Shown: positions 18,379 to 27,127, counted from the stretch's first letter. The stretch is DNA of 32,478 bases from Pseudogracilibacillus sp. (GCA_026169505.1 JAPFCO010000210.1:1-32478); one strand, 5' to 3'. The notes: generated from the sequence alone by a model not told the origin. A program made the numbers and translations.

Positions 18379-19132
18379 CTTCCATCACTTCCTTTGCTAA
18401 CTCAAGATATACTTCTGCGCCTCTTGATTTTGGATCATATATTGTTATTGGCATACCGTGACTTGGTGCTTCACCAAGACGAACGTTTCTTGGAATAATT
18501 GATTTATATACTTTATCTTGAAAATACTTTTTCACTTCTTCGATTACTTGCAATCCTAAGTTAGTACGAGCATCTAACATTGTTAATAGTACGCCTTCGA
18601 TCATAAGCTGCTTATTCAAATGTTTCTGTACTAGTCTTATCGTATTCAAGAGTTGACTAAGCCCTTCTAGCGCATAATATTCACATTGTACCGGAATTAA
18701 CACACTATCGGAAGCTGTTAATGCATTAATTGTAAGCAATCCTAATGATGGTGGACAATCGATTAATACATAATCGTAATCATCTCTTATATCACTTATA
18801 GCTTTCTTTATTTTAACTTCACGTGACATTGTTGGTACTAATTCGATCTCAGCCCCTGCAAGTTGGATAGTAGCAGGTATAATCCATAAGTTATCTACTA
18901 CTGTTGGAACACATACATCTACTGCTTCTGCATCTTCTATAAGCACATTATAGATACACTCGTCGAGATCCCCTTTATTTACACCAACCCCACTCGTTGC
19001 ATTTCCTTGAGGATCTATATCTACCAATAATACTTTATTACCTAAAGACGCTAAACTTGCTCCCAAGTTCACTGTTGATGTCGTTTTTCCGACACCACCT
19101 TTTTGATTTGTAATAGCTATTACTTTACCCAT
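18359..19132 (-). CDS. soj: chromosome partitioning ATPase ParA/Soj
   Basis: A 257-residue deviant Walker ATPase. Walker A is KGGVGKTT (11-18) with the signature lysine, followed by VDIDPQGNATSG and the Walker B-like DYVLIDCPPSLG. Soj binds DNA as an ATP dimer, drives origin movement with Spo0J and regulates DnaA as monomer and dimer. It is the first gene of soj-spo0J and overlaps spo0J by 20 bases. A weak promoter candidate (TTGAGT, 17 bases, TAGCAT on the minus strand) lies upstream near 19200-19230. Confidence 0.97.
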   Translation of the reverse strand: MGKVIAITNQKGGVGKTTSTVNLGASLASLGNKVLLVDIDPQGNATSGVGVNKGDLDECIYNVLIEDAEAVDVCVPTVVDNLWIIPATIQLAGAEIELVPTMSREVKIKKAISDIRDDYDYVLIDCPPSLGLLTINALTASDSVLIPVQCEYYALEGLSQLLNTIRLVQKHLNKQLMIEGVLLTMLDARTNLGLQVIEEVKKYFQDKVYKSIIPRNVRLGEAPSHGMPITIYDPKSRGAEVYLELAKEVMEVGETVR

Positions 19133-19269
19133 TATTGCACCTACCTATAATCATACATATATTTCTCTTCATTTAATTCAATTTCATCATTGCCTAAACC
19201 AGCTACGTGTCACATGCTACAATTGAGAACGATTCAACTCAACTACAGGATATAATAGTGTTGCAATTA

Positions 19270-19286
19270 AACTGTCCGAGACAGTT
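19270..19286 (-). terminator. hairpin after noc, weak terminator
   Basis: AACTGTC and GACAGTT pair perfectly around a 3-base centre, 2 bases after the noc stop. The T stretch that follows (TTAATT) is poor, so termination would be partial; soj could share noc transcripts. Confidence 0.4.
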
Positions 19287-19288
19287 GA

Positions 19289-20143
19289 CTAATTTTCTTT
19301 CTTTTTCTTTACACGAATCGTAATTTGATAGTAATCGTCAAGTTCTTCTTCTTCTGACTCCACATTAATTCCTGTGTCTGATATCATTTTGAGCGACCTT
19401 TTTATCGTATTCGTCGCAATTCGAATATCTTTACTAATAAACTTCGGCTTATTTCTCTTTTTCTTCACTTTTGGATTGCCATCAAGCAATTCTTTAATTT
19501 GAAGTTCAATTTCCCTTACAGTCAACTGTTTTTCAATAATCAGATGATAATACTTGATTTGAGATTCTACATCTTTTATCTTCATTAATGCTCTGGCATG
19601 TCGCTCTGTTATCTTCTTATTCATTAAGCCTTCTTGAATCTCATCTGGTAATGTTAATAATCGAATCCGGTTTGCGACTGTGGATTGGCTTTTTCCTAAT
19701 CTCTGTGCAAGTGCTTCTTGCGTTAATTCATGCATCGACAACAATTGTTCATATGCATTTGCCTCTTCAATTACAGATAACTCTTCTCGCTGTATATTTT
19801 CAATTAGAGCAATTGAGGCTGTTTCCGTATCATTTAAATCTCGAATAATAGCTGAAATTGTTTCCCATTCTAAAAACTTTGCAGCTCTTAATCTTCTTTC
19901 ACCAGCAATAACTTCATATAATTCCTCTTCTTTTTGGCGTACAATAATCGGTTGAATGATTCCATGAGTCTGAAGGGTCTGAGCCAATTCTTTAATTTTT
20001 TCATCATCAAATTGAGTTCGCGGTTGATACTCATTCGGAACTATTTGTTCAACTTTAAGAGAAATAATATCATCTTGATTTTTATTAGACATCTCACCAT
20101 CTTTATTTCCACTAGTAAATAAACGATTAAAAGACTGCAACAT
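19289..20143 (-). CDS. noc: nucleoid occlusion protein Noc
   Basis: A 284-residue ParB paralogue. The N-terminus MLQSFNRLFT is the short amphipathic membrane-targeting helix of Noc, which Spo0J lacks. The CTPase motif GERRLRAAK is at 81-89 and the HTH follows (LTQEALAQRLGKSQSTVANR). Noc binds its own DNA sites, spreads, and brings the chromosome to the membrane to block FtsZ assembly over it. Position between rsmG and soj supports Noc over a second Spo0J. No ATTTCCCGGGAAAT-type Noc site was seen in the window; a parS lies 38 bases upstream of its start. Confidence 0.94.
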   Translation of the reverse strand: MLQSFNRLFTSGNKDGEMSNKNQDDIISLKVEQIVPNEYQPRTQFDDEKIKELAQTLQTHGIIQPIIVRQKEEELYEVIAGERRLRAAKFLEWETISAIIRDLNDTETASIALIENIQREELSVIEEANAYEQLLSMHELTQEALAQRLGKSQSTVANRIRLLTLPDEIQEGLMNKKITERHARALMKIKDVESQIKYYHLIIEKQLTVREIELQIKELLDGNPKVKKKRNKPKFISKDIRIATNTIKRSLKMISDTGINVESEEEELDDYYQITIRVKKKKEN

Positions 20144-20180
20144 ATTTTCACATCACCTTTTTAATAAATATTATAAAAAT

Positions 20181-20196
20181 TGTTCCACGTGAAACA
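20181..20196. promoter_or_regulatory. parS site (TGTTCCACGTGAAACA)
   Basis: An exact match to the B. subtilis form TGTTNCACGTGAAACA, 38 bases upstream of the noc start. With the site at 17434 it brackets noc-soj-spo0J. Confidence 0.96.
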
Positions 20197-20493
20197 ATTC
20201 AAACTATCCATAAAAGAAGGGTTGAAAGGAGGCTCTATTACACGATTCTGATCATATATACATAAATTATGATATTGGAGATGAAATCTAATAACCTATT
20301 GATCTTTTATTGACAGAATAAGAAAGTATAAACTTTCCTTACTGCATAAGTGCAACTAAGGCTTGCACTTTATAAAAGAAGGGTTTCTTAAAACAGAAAA
20401 TAAATGTTCCAGAATCCTCTTAACGCAAGCCTGTTTTTCTAATTTCACTTTGATAGTTTTTGAATATAAAACGATAGTTTGTAAGTTTCCCAA

Positions 20494-20528
20494 GAATAAA
20501 AGAAAACTTAACCCATATTGTTAAGTTT
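20494..20528 (-). terminator. intrinsic terminator of the rsmG operon
   Basis: AAACTTAAC and GTTAAGTTT form a perfect 9-pair stem with a 7-base loop, followed on the minus strand by TTCTTTTATT. It lies about 50 bases after the rsmG stop. Confidence 0.75.
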
Positions 20529-20580
20529 ATCATAAATACCGTGTAAAAAGTATTGATTCTTACTATAATACTCAATCGAT

Positions 20581-21300
20581 TTAAGAAATTGGACTTTTTG
20601 CTGGTGTTCCAGGCTTACGTGGGTATTTTTTCGGTGTGTTCTTTGTTTTTTTTGTCATAATGAGAGAACGCCCGCTCCCCTCTATGGGTAAAGTAAACTG
20701 ATGGTTCTCTACAAACTCACCGCCTAATAATTGAATTGCCTTTTTAGCATCAGATAGTTCCTCAGAAGAACTTACTCCTTTTAATGCCATAAATAATCCA
20801 CCTATTTTACAAACAGGTAGACAGTACTCAGATAGAACGGACATTCGTGCGACTGCTCTTGCAGTAACAAGATCATATTGAGCACGATGTTCTTTTTGTT
20901 GGCCAAAGTCCTCTGCTCTTGCATGTACTAATTGTGTATGATCGAGGTCCAATGCTTCTACTAATTGTTTTAAAAAATTAATTCGCTTATTCAGTGAATC
21001 AACAATCGTTATTTGTAAATGTGGAAAACAAATTTTGAGCGGGATGCTAGGAAAACCTGCTCCCGCTCCAATATCACATACCGTCTGAATTTCCCGAAAG
21101 TCAGTATAAAAGCTAGGAGTGATGGAGTCAAAAAAATGTTTTAAATATACTTCTTCTTTTTCAGTTATGGCGGTTAAATTTACTTTTTCATTCCATTCAA
21201 TAAGTAAATCATAATATATGTTAAATTGTTTCAACTGTTTATCTGTCAATTGTAATCCACGTTCCTGTAATGCTGTAACAAACATTTTTTCATCCATCAT
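20581..21300 (-). CDS. rsmG: 16S rRNA (guanine-N7) methyltransferase RsmG
   Basis: A 239-residue class I methyltransferase that uses SAM to make m7G in the 530 loop of 16S rRNA; loss gives low-level streptomycin resistance. The SAM-binding glycine loop is CDIGAGAGFPSIPLK, followed by the acidic strand ITIVDSLNKR. LTAITEKEEVYLKHFFDSI is typical of the family. Two adjacent ATGs are possible (21300, 21297) after GGGAG. It is the last gene of the mnmE-mnmG-rsmG run, 18 bases after mnmG. The old name is gidB. Confidence 0.97.
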   Translation of the reverse strand: MMDEKMFVTALQERGLQLTDKQLKQFNIYYDLLIEWNEKVNLTAITEKEEVYLKHFFDSITPSFYTDFREIQTVCDIGAGAGFPSIPLKICFPHLQITIVDSLNKRINFLKQLVEALDLDHTQLVHARAEDFGQQKEHRAQYDLVTARAVARMSVLSEYCLPVCKIGGLFMALKGVSSSEELSDAKKAIQLLGGEFVENHQFTLPIEGSGRSLIMTKKTKNTPKKYPRKPGTPAKSPIS

Positions 21301-21318
21301 ACTATCTCCCTAAACATT

Positions 21319-23202
21319 TTATTCGTTAACAATCTTTAATTTCCCATGTTCAATATAGACAATTAAAATAGATATATCTGCTGGATTCACACCTGAGATT
21401 CGTGATGCTTGTCCGATCGACATTGGTCGGATTTCTTTTAACTTTTCCCGTGCTTCAAAAGCTAAGCTATGAATATCATCATAATCAATATGAGCTGGAA
21501 TTTTTTTATCTTCCATTTTCAACATTTTTTCTACTTGTTCTCTCGCCTTTTTTATATATCCTTCATATTTAATTTGAATCTCGATTTGTTCTTTTACTTC
21601 TAATGGTAAATCCTGTTCACCAATCATATTTTCTAGTACTTCATATGAAATTTCCGGTCGTTTCAATAAATCAAGTGCACGAACAGCATCTTTTAATGGT
21701 GTTGAATTTGCAGCGACTAAAACGTCTTGTACTTCATCCGAAACTTTCACAATATATTTAAATAAACGTTCTTTCTCTTCATCAATTAATATAATTTTCT
21801 CTTGGAATTGCTTATATCTTTCCTCTGAAATCAAACCTAATTCATAACCTAACTCCGTTAAGCGTAAATCTGCGTTATCATGACGAAGTAATAAACGATA
21901 TTCTGCACGAGACGTTAGTAAACGATATGGTTCTCTCGTCCCCTTTGTTACTAAGTCATCAATTAAGACACCGATATAACTTTGTGAGCGATCTAAAATA
22001 AATGGCTCTTTATCCTGAACAGCAAGGGCTGCGTTTATCCCAGCAATAATACCTTGTGCCGCTGCTTCTTCATAACCAGATGTTCCATTAATTTGACCTG
22101 CTGTATATAAACCAGGTATTTTCTTCGTTTCTAATGTCGGCCATAATTGAGTTGCTTTTACCGAATCATATTCAATCGCATACCCTGGTCGCATCATCTC
22201 TGCATTTTCTAATCCTGGTACAGAACGAATAATTTCCGTTTGAATAAATTCTGGTAAAGAAGTAGATAGTCCTTGTACATATACTTCATCTGTATTACGC
22301 CCTTCTGGTTCTAAGAAAACTTGATGGCGGGGTTTATCGTGAAAACGAACAATTTTATCTTCAATTGAAGGACAATATCTTGGTCCTGTTCCCCGTTTCA
22401 TTCCAGAATACATCGCTGATAATGTTAAATTATCATTAATTACTTGATGTGTTTTTTCATTCGTATGTGTTAACCAACAAGGTATTTGGTCTGTAATGAA
22501 TTCAGTTGTTTCATAAGAAAACCCTTGAGGCTTTTCATCACCTGGTTGAATTTCTGTTTTAGAATAATCAATCGTATGACTATTAACACGTGGCGGTGTC
22601 CCTGTTTTAAAACGTACTAAATCAAAACCGATATCCTCTAGATTCTCTGATAATTTTACCGAAACTCGTTGGTTATTTGGGCCACTTTCATATTCAAAGT
22701 CACCTACTAAAATTTTACCACGCATAAATGTGCCTGTCGTAATGATTACTCTCTCACTACGGTAAGCTGCTTTCGTTTCAGTAATAACCCCTTTACAAAT
22801 ACCATCCTCTAATATAAGTTCATCTACCATTGCCTGCTTTAATGTAATATTTGGTTCATTTTCAATAATTTGTTTCATTTCTTGAATATATAATGGTTTA
22901 TCGGCCTGTGCACGTAATGCTCGTACAGCCGGTCCTTTTCCTGTATTCAACATACGCATTTGAATATGGGTTTTATCAATTACTTTACCCATCACGCCAC
23001 CTAAAGCATCTATTTCACGAATCACGATCCCTTTTGCTGGTCCACCTAACGATGGATTACATGGCATAAAAGCAATCATATCTAAATTAAGTGTTAATAT
23101 TAATGTTTTAGCACCCATCTTTGCTGCAGCAAAGGCAGCTTCACAACCCGCATGACCTGCACCTACTACGATTACATCATAATCTCCTGCATGATACGTC
23201 AT
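21319..23202 (-). CDS. mnmG: tRNA uridine 5-carboxymethylaminomethyl modification enzyme MnmG
   Basis: A 627-residue FAD enzyme. The dinucleotide-binding motif is [18 protein letters not shown] (10-27), with GTFMRGKI and the late [17 protein letters not shown] motif also present. With MnmE it modifies the wobble uridine (position 34) of several tRNAs using methylenetetrahydrofolate and glycine or ammonium. The C-terminal helical region (about 550-627) that contacts MnmE is complete. It lies 42 bases after mnmE on the same strand. The old name is gidA. Confidence 0.98.
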   Translation of the reverse strand: MTYHAGDYDVIVVGAGHAGCEAAFAAAKMGAKTLILTLNLDMIAFMPCNPSLGGPAKGIVIREIDALGGVMGKVIDKTHIQMRMLNTGKGPAVRALRAQADKPLYIQEMKQIIENEPNITLKQAMVDELILEDGICKGVITETKAAYRSERVIITTGTFMRGKILVGDFEYESGPNNQRVSVKLSENLEDIGFDLVRFKTGTPPRVNSHTIDYSKTEIQPGDEKPQGFSYETTEFITDQIPCWLTHTNEKTHQVINDNLTLSAMYSGMKRGTGPRYCPSIEDKIVRFHDKPRHQVFLEPEGRNTDEVYVQGLSTSLPEFIQTEIIRSVPGLENAEMMRPGYAIEYDSVKATQLWPTLETKKIPGLYTAGQINGTSGYEEAAAQGIIAGINAALAVQDKEPFILDRSQSYIGVLIDDLVTKGTREPYRLLTSRAEYRLLLRHDNADLRLTELGYELGLISEERYKQFQEKIILIDEEKERLFKYIVKVSDEVQDVLVAANSTPLKDAVRALDLLKRPEISYEVLENMIGEQDLPLEVKEQIEIQIKYEGYIKKAREQVEKMLKMEDKKIPAHIDYDDIHSLAFEAREKLKEIRPMSIGQASRISGVNPADISILIVYIEHGKLKIVNE

Positions 23203-23244
23203 TTATTTCACCCTTTCCATTCTGATTGATTCTAGTCACAATCA

Positions 23245-24621
23245 TTACTTTCCTAGACAAAACTGGGAAAATAACTGATCAATTAAACTTTCACTAGCAG
23301 TATCACCTATAATCTCCCCTAAAAACTCCCACGTACGCCTTACATCAATTTGAATCATGTCTAACGGCATATTCAATGCCAATCCATTTGTCGCCTCTTC
23401 TAATGCGGTCTTTGACTGTTTTAATAATTGAATATGACGTGCATTTGATACATATGTTGCTTCGTCCGAGGCAATCTCTTTAGAAAAAAACAAATCTGCT
23501 AACGCATTTTCTAAATCATCGATGCCCTTTTCTTGAATTAATGATGTCGTAATGATTGCACTACCTCTAGCTAATTCCGTCAGTTCCGTTACATCGATTT
23601 GTTGCTCCAAATCAACCTTATTAACAATTACGATAAAATTAAGATCTTCTAATAAAGAAAATATCTCTCTATCTTCATCTGTTAAAGTCTCATTATAATT
23701 AAGCATCAACAAAATTAAATCCGCTTCTTGAAGTATTTTATGCGAACGTTCTACACCTATTTTTTCAACGATGTCCTTCGTTTCTCTAATTCCTGCGGTA
23801 TCAATTAATTGTAGTGGAATGCCACGTACATTGACATATTCCTCAATCATATCCCGTGTCGTACCCGGAATATCAGTTACAATCGCCTTTTCCTCTTGCA
23901 CGAGTGAATTCATTAAGGAAGATTTCCCAACATTTGGCCGCCCAATAATTGCTGTTTTAATCCCCTCTCGAAGAATTTTCCCTTGTTGTGCAACTTGTAA
24001 TAATCGATCTATTTCATCATGAACATAGGCTGTTTTTTCCGCCATCATTTCATGTGACATTTCTTCCACATCATCATATTCTGGATAATCTATATTTACC
24101 TCTACATGAGCAATTGTTTCAATTAATGCTTGTCGTAACTCGATAATTAACTTTGATAACTTCCCATCTAATTGATGTAGGGCAACATTCATCGCTTGAT
24201 TTGTTTTTGATTGGATGACATCCATCACTGCTTCGGCTTGCGATAAGTCAATTCGTCCGTTTAAAAAAGCACGTTTCGTAAATTCACCTGGTTCAGCAAT
24301 TCGTGCTCCACGTTCTAATACGATTTCCAAAATTCTACTAACCGCTACTAAACCACCATGACAATTAATTTCGACAATATCTTCACAAGTAAAAGTTTTC
24401 GGTGCTCGCATGACAGTAATCATTACTTCATCAGCAACTATCTCAGATGTCGGATCGATTACTTTCCCATAATGAATTGTATGACTTTCTACTTCATTTA
24501 AATCTTTTCCCGAGAATAATTGATTTGAAATATTAATTGCTTCAGGACCACTTAAACGAACAATGGAAATTGCACCTTCTCCAACAGGTGTAGAAATTGC
24601 AGCAATTGTATCAAAATCCAT
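23245..24621 (-). CDS. mnmE: tRNA modification GTPase MnmE (TrmE)
   Basis: A 458-residue protein with a folate-binding N-domain (1-120), a helical domain interrupted by a Ras-like G domain, and the C-terminal FCLGK with the conserved Cys455. G motifs: GRPNVGKS (227-234), [16 protein letters not shown] and NKVD. It works with MnmG on tRNA wobble uridines; GTP hydrolysis drives G-domain dimerisation. The ATG is preceded by AGGAGGTGTGATTA, an excellent ribosome site. It is the first gene of mnmE-mnmG-rsmG; the gap upstream is unusually long (1,019 bases before jag). Confidence 0.98.
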   Translation of the reverse strand: MDFDTIAAISTPVGEGAISIVRLSGPEAINISNQLFSGKDLNEVESHTIHYGKVIDPTSEIVADEVMITVMRAPKTFTCEDIVEINCHGGLVAVSRILEIVLERGARIAEPGEFTKRAFLNGRIDLSQAEAVMDVIQSKTNQAMNVALHQLDGKLSKLIIELRQALIETIAHVEVNIDYPEYDDVEEMSHEMMAEKTAYVHDEIDRLLQVAQQGKILREGIKTAIIGRPNVGKSSLMNSLVQEEKAIVTDIPGTTRDMIEEYVNVRGIPLQLIDTAGIRETKDIVEKIGVERSHKILQEADLILLMLNYNETLTDEDREIFSLLEDLNFIVIVNKVDLEQQIDVTELTELARGSAIITTSLIQEKGIDDLENALADLFFSKEIASDEATYVSNARHIQLLKQSKTALEEATNGLALNMPLDMIQIDVRRTWEFLGEIIGDTASESLIDQLFSQFCLGK

Positions 24622-24733
24622 TAATCACACCTCCTAATAAATCTTTTCTTCTATATATAAAATGATAAATTTTTCATTCTCTATTAAACGTCACTAATGA
24701 AACAGATTAACATAATTATAGCAAAAAATAAAC

Positions 24734-24742
24734 TTATCCACA
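24734..24742 (+). promoter_or_regulatory. isolated consensus DnaA box TTATCCACA
   Basis: A perfect 9-base DnaA box about 110 bases upstream of mnmE and about 3.4 kb from the main box cluster. No second box with 0-1 mismatches was seen nearby. Confidence 0.6.
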
Positions 24743-24989
24743 TGTTAATAAGTCTATTTACATAAAACTAGCAAGAATCATGTCCACATCCTAGTCATTT
24801 TACCACTTTACTATCAATACTTGAAAAAGTTTGTCTGTTTATTTTTGATTATAAGAATATATGCATAAAATATGTTCACCCAAATACCAAAACCCATTTC
24901 ATTTATTTTTCTATTCTAAATTATCACTGTTGACGTAAACTGTGACGTAACTTTAATGATGTAATAAGCAAATACTGTAGCATGTGCTC

Positions 24990-25048
24990 AAGGCTGTTTT
25001 CCGCTGCGGACCGTTGCTTTCCGCGGGCACGGCCTCAGCCTCCTCGGA
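24990..25048 (-). repeat. GC-rich intergenic repeat, partial copy (minus orientation)
   Basis: Read on the minus strand this contains GAGGAGGCTGAGGCCGTGCC then CGCGGAAAGC and ends near AGCGGAAAACAGCC. It aligns with the second half of the plus-strand copy 100 bases away (shared GAGGAGGCT and GCGGAAAGC). Its base composition is sharply GC-richer than its surroundings. I recall repeats of this style as dispersed intergenic elements in Bacillaceae; that is memory, not a search. Confidence 0.7.
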
Positions 25049-25149
25049 AGTGAAATAACATAATAGTCTGCTGTGACTGTCGTAGGATAGTTTAGTATAA
25101 TTACCGTGTAAACCAGCGATTACTTTCAACCACAGCGTAGGAAAAACAC

Positions 25150-25246
25150 GAAGACTCCAGCGGGAAAGCGAAGACGATGAGACCCCGCAGTGAGCGCTCT
25201 TTGCTCGCGAGGAGGCTCATCGCGAGCCTGCGGAAAGCGAAGCCAA
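25150..25246 (+). repeat. GC-rich intergenic repeat, longer copy (plus orientation)
   Basis: This copy runs from ACTCCAGCGGGAAAGCG through GACCCCGCAG and CGAGGAGGCTC to CTGCGGAAAGCGAAGCC. It contains a perfect 8-pair hairpin GCTCGCGA/TCGCGAGC (25203-25227, loop of 9). It is the inverted counterpart of the copy at 24990. No transposase, clear terminal repeats or target duplication were found, though TGAAATAACA occurs just right of each copy (25051, 25286). Confidence 0.75.
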
Positions 25247-25443
25247 GGAGTATAACTAATTTTAATGCACAGTCTATGCATACTGTGAAATAACAGTAAA
25301 TTCCTAAAGTACCAACTAATTATTATTAAGATTTGCAAGTTTAGTAAATGTAATCTAACGAATTGTTTAAATATATTTTATTGGTACAAAAGTGGAGGTA
25401 TTTGCATTTTAAAAATTAACTCACTTTCCATGAAGTGAAAAAA

Positions 25444-25468
25444 TACCACAGTAATCAATACCGTGGTA
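25444..25468 (-). terminator. possible second terminator downstream of jag
   Basis: On the minus strand TACCACGGT pairs with ACTGTGGTA (9 pairs, one G-U) and is followed by TTTTTT. On the plus strand the wobble becomes an A-C mismatch, so the minus strand is favoured. It would back up the main jag terminator about 150 bases upstream. Confidence 0.5.
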
Positions 25469-25487
25469 AAAATAATATTATTCTTTA

Positions 25488-25580
25488 AATTAAATCAATT
25501 TCATAATCCAGATTTATCGCCACGACGATACACGATGTAGTGGCGTGGCTGTTTTTTGTAATGATCAAATTGATTTAATT
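25488..25580 (+). repeat. nested inverted repeat: 14-base perfect arms around a GC hairpin and T6
   Basis: AATTAAATCAATTT (25488-25501) and AAATTGATTTAATT (25567-25580) are perfectly complementary. Between them GCCACG (25519-25524) pairs with CGTGGC (25544-25549), or alternatively CGCCAC with GTGGCG, followed on the plus strand by TGTTTTTT. The inner part looks like a plus-strand terminator, yet no plus-strand gene precedes it. Confidence 0.6.
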
Positions 25581-25611
25581 GACAAAACAAAGGTCCAAAG
25601 CTTGCTCAAAC

Positions 25612-25638
25612 AAAAAAGGAGCTACCAGAGCTCCTTTT
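25612..25638 (-). terminator. intrinsic terminator of the rpmH-rnpA-spoIIIJ-jag operon
   Basis: AAAAGGAGCT and AGCTCCTTTT form a perfect 10-pair stem with a 5-base loop, followed on the minus strand by TTTTTT. It begins 2 bases after the jag stop. Confidence 0.95.
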
Positions 25639-25640
25639 CC

Positions 25641-26333
25641 TTATTTACTTGGTTTAATAACAATATATCGATGCGGTTCTACCCCATCCGAATAAGTTGA
25701 TACTTCTGTAGAATCTTGTAATGCACTATGAATAATTTTTCGTTCATATGCAGGCATAGGTTCTAAAGCTACTTTTCCATCAATTCGAATGGCTTTAGAG
25801 GCCATCTTCTGCGCTAATTCAATCAATGTTTCTTCCCTACGTTGACGATAACCTTCTGCATCAACAGTAACCGAATGAAAGTTTCTACCATGCTTATTTA
25901 AAACTAGCTGTGTTAAATATTGTATGGCGTTCAATGTCTTTCCACGTTTACCAATTAATATAGCAATTTTATCTCCCGATAATTGGAATGTCGCCTTATT
26001 ACCATCTAATTCAGATTGAACATTAACTTGGACACCCATATTATGAGCAACTTCTTTTAAGAACACTTCAGCTTCTTGCACATTTAGTCTGAGATCTTTT
26101 GTTTGATCCACTTTCATTCGTTCTTCAAGTAGAGTCTCTTCTACAACTTCTTGTTCTTCGCTTTTTTCTTTAATTTTTACAATAGCTCGTTTTGCACCAA
26201 ATAACCCTAAGAAACCTTTCTTACCTTCATCAATTACTTCAATCTCAACTTCATCCCGTGACATACTTAACTGCTTCAAAGCTGATTGGACCGCCTCTTC
26301 AACAGTTTGGCCACTAGCAGTTACTTCTCTCAC
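25641..26333 (-). CDS. jag: Jag/KhpB RNA-binding protein (SpoIIIJ-associated)
   Basis: A 230-residue protein with a Jag-N domain (1-52, ending KKGFLGLFGAKRA), a flexible middle, a KH-like domain (about 85-155, IGKRGKTLNAIQYLTQLV) and a C-terminal R3H domain (about 165-230, AYERKIIH). It binds RNA together with KhpA in related bacteria and is linked to cell division, elongation and SpoIIIJ function. The start is GTG at 26333 and shares its G with the spoIIIJ stop (TAGTG), with GGAGGAG 7 bases upstream, so translation is coupled. Length is close to that of Clostridial and Bacillus homologues. Confidence 0.95.
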   Translation of the reverse strand: MREVTASGQTVEEAVQSALKQLSMSRDEVEIEVIDEGKKGFLGLFGAKRAIVKIKEKSEEQEVVEETLLEERMKVDQTKDLRLNVQEAEVFLKEVAHNMGVQVNVQSELDGNKATFQLSGDKIAILIGKRGKTLNAIQYLTQLVLNKHGRNFHSVTVDAEGYRQRREETLIELAQKMASKAIRIDGKVALEPMPAYERKIIHSALQDSTEVSTYSDGVEPHRYIVIKPSK

Positions 26334-27094
26334 TATTTGTCTCCTCCAGTACTTTCTCCGTCTTTCATCATTGGCCTACGAATCATGAGCGTTTGCGCAA
26401 CCATAAATACATTTCCTACTACCCAATACAATGCTAATGCAGCTGGGAAGAAGAACGCAAAAACGGTTATCATAATTGGCATCATATAAAGCATCGCAAC
26501 CATTTGTGGATTTTGTGCTGATGGGCTTCCTGCCATCATTAACTTTTGTTGTAAAAACGTAGCTGCTCCAGCAATTATAGGTAAAACATAATCTGGTGAA
26601 TCAAGTGCAAACCATAAAAATGTATTCCCTTGAATTGCATCTGTACGCATGATCGTATGATACATTGCAATTAAAATAGGCATTTGTACAAAGATAGGCA
26701 AACAACCCGCTAGTGGGTTTACCCCATGCTTCTGAAATAATGCCATCGTTTCTTCTTGCAATTTTTGTTGTGTCTTTTGATCTTTTGAACTATATTTTTC
26801 TTGTATTTCTTTGATTTTTGGTTGGATATCTTGCATTGCCTTCGAACTTTTTAATTGTTTTACATTCAATGGTAGTAATATTGTACGTATAATTAATGTT
26901 AGTACAACTATTGCTAAACCATATGAGTTAAAAAATTCAGCAAGATAAATAATGATTGTAGATAGAGGGTACACAAAATATTTATTCCAAACCCCCGTAC
27001 TCTCAGCAGTAATCGGTGTATTTACTTGAGTGCAACCGGCTAATAAAACAAGTACACCAATTATCATAACGTAAATAAAAATCTTTTTACGCAA
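26333..27094 (-). CDS. spoIIIJ: membrane protein insertase YidC1/SpoIIIJ
   Basis: A 253-residue lipoprotein insertase. A lipobox LLAGC places the lipidated Cys at 21. Five membrane segments follow, with the conserved pore arginine in VVLTLIIRTILLPL and the charged hairpin PKIKEIQEKY in the cytoplasm. It inserts membrane proteins with or without Sec, and the SpoIIIJ form is needed for forespore sigma-G activation via SpoIIIAE. I choose SpoIIIJ over the YidC2/YqjG paralogue from its rnpA-jag context. The start at 27094 has CTAGGAGG-type ribosome sequence (GTTAGGAGGAAG) upstream. Confidence 0.96.
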   Translation of the reverse strand: MRKKIFIYVMIIGVLVLLAGCTQVNTPITAESTGVWNKYFVYPLSTIIIYLAEFFNSYGLAIVVLTLIIRTILLPLNVKQLKSSKAMQDIQPKIKEIQEKYSSKDQKTQQKLQEETMALFQKHGVNPLAGCLPIFVQMPILIAMYHTIMRTDAIQGNTFLWFALDSPDYVLPIIAGAATFLQQKLMMAGSPSAQNPQMVAMLYMMPIMITVFAFFFPAALALYWVVGNVFMVAQTLMIRRPMMKDGESTGGDK

Positions 27095-27127
27095 CCAACT
27101 TCCTCCTAACTCGACAAATGAACTAAT

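Larger units (their letters stand above)
20144..20580. other. 437-base gap between rsmG and noc with parS and hairpins
   Basis: This stretch holds a parS site, the rsmG terminator, a perfect hairpin AAGTGCAA/TTGCACTT (20348-20370) without a T tract, and two copies of ATAAAAGAAGGGTT (20210-20223 and 20372-20385). The noc promoter must lie here but I cannot pick it. No open reading frame of note was found. Confidence 0.7.
24622..25640. other. 1,019-base gene-free gap between mnmE and jag
   Basis: In B. subtilis mnmE and jag are close together, so this gap is notable. From left to right it holds: the mnmE leader; an isolated consensus DnaA box (24734); a tandem TGACGTAA pair (24931, 24943); a GC-rich repeat on the minus strand (about 24990-25048); an AT-rich middle; a longer plus-strand copy (about 25150-25246); a CACAGT/ACTGTG hairpin (25268-25287); a set of hairpins (25421-25580); and the jag terminator. 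The 70-codon ORF at 25126-25338 lies across the GC-rich repeat and I judge it spurious. Confidence 0.8.

Noticed and set aside
25126-25338. 70-codon minus-strand ORF
   Set aside because: It runs through the GC-rich repeat (LRFPQARDEPP, LRFPAGVF). The repeat keeps frames open by composition, there is no ribosome site, and it matches no family I know.
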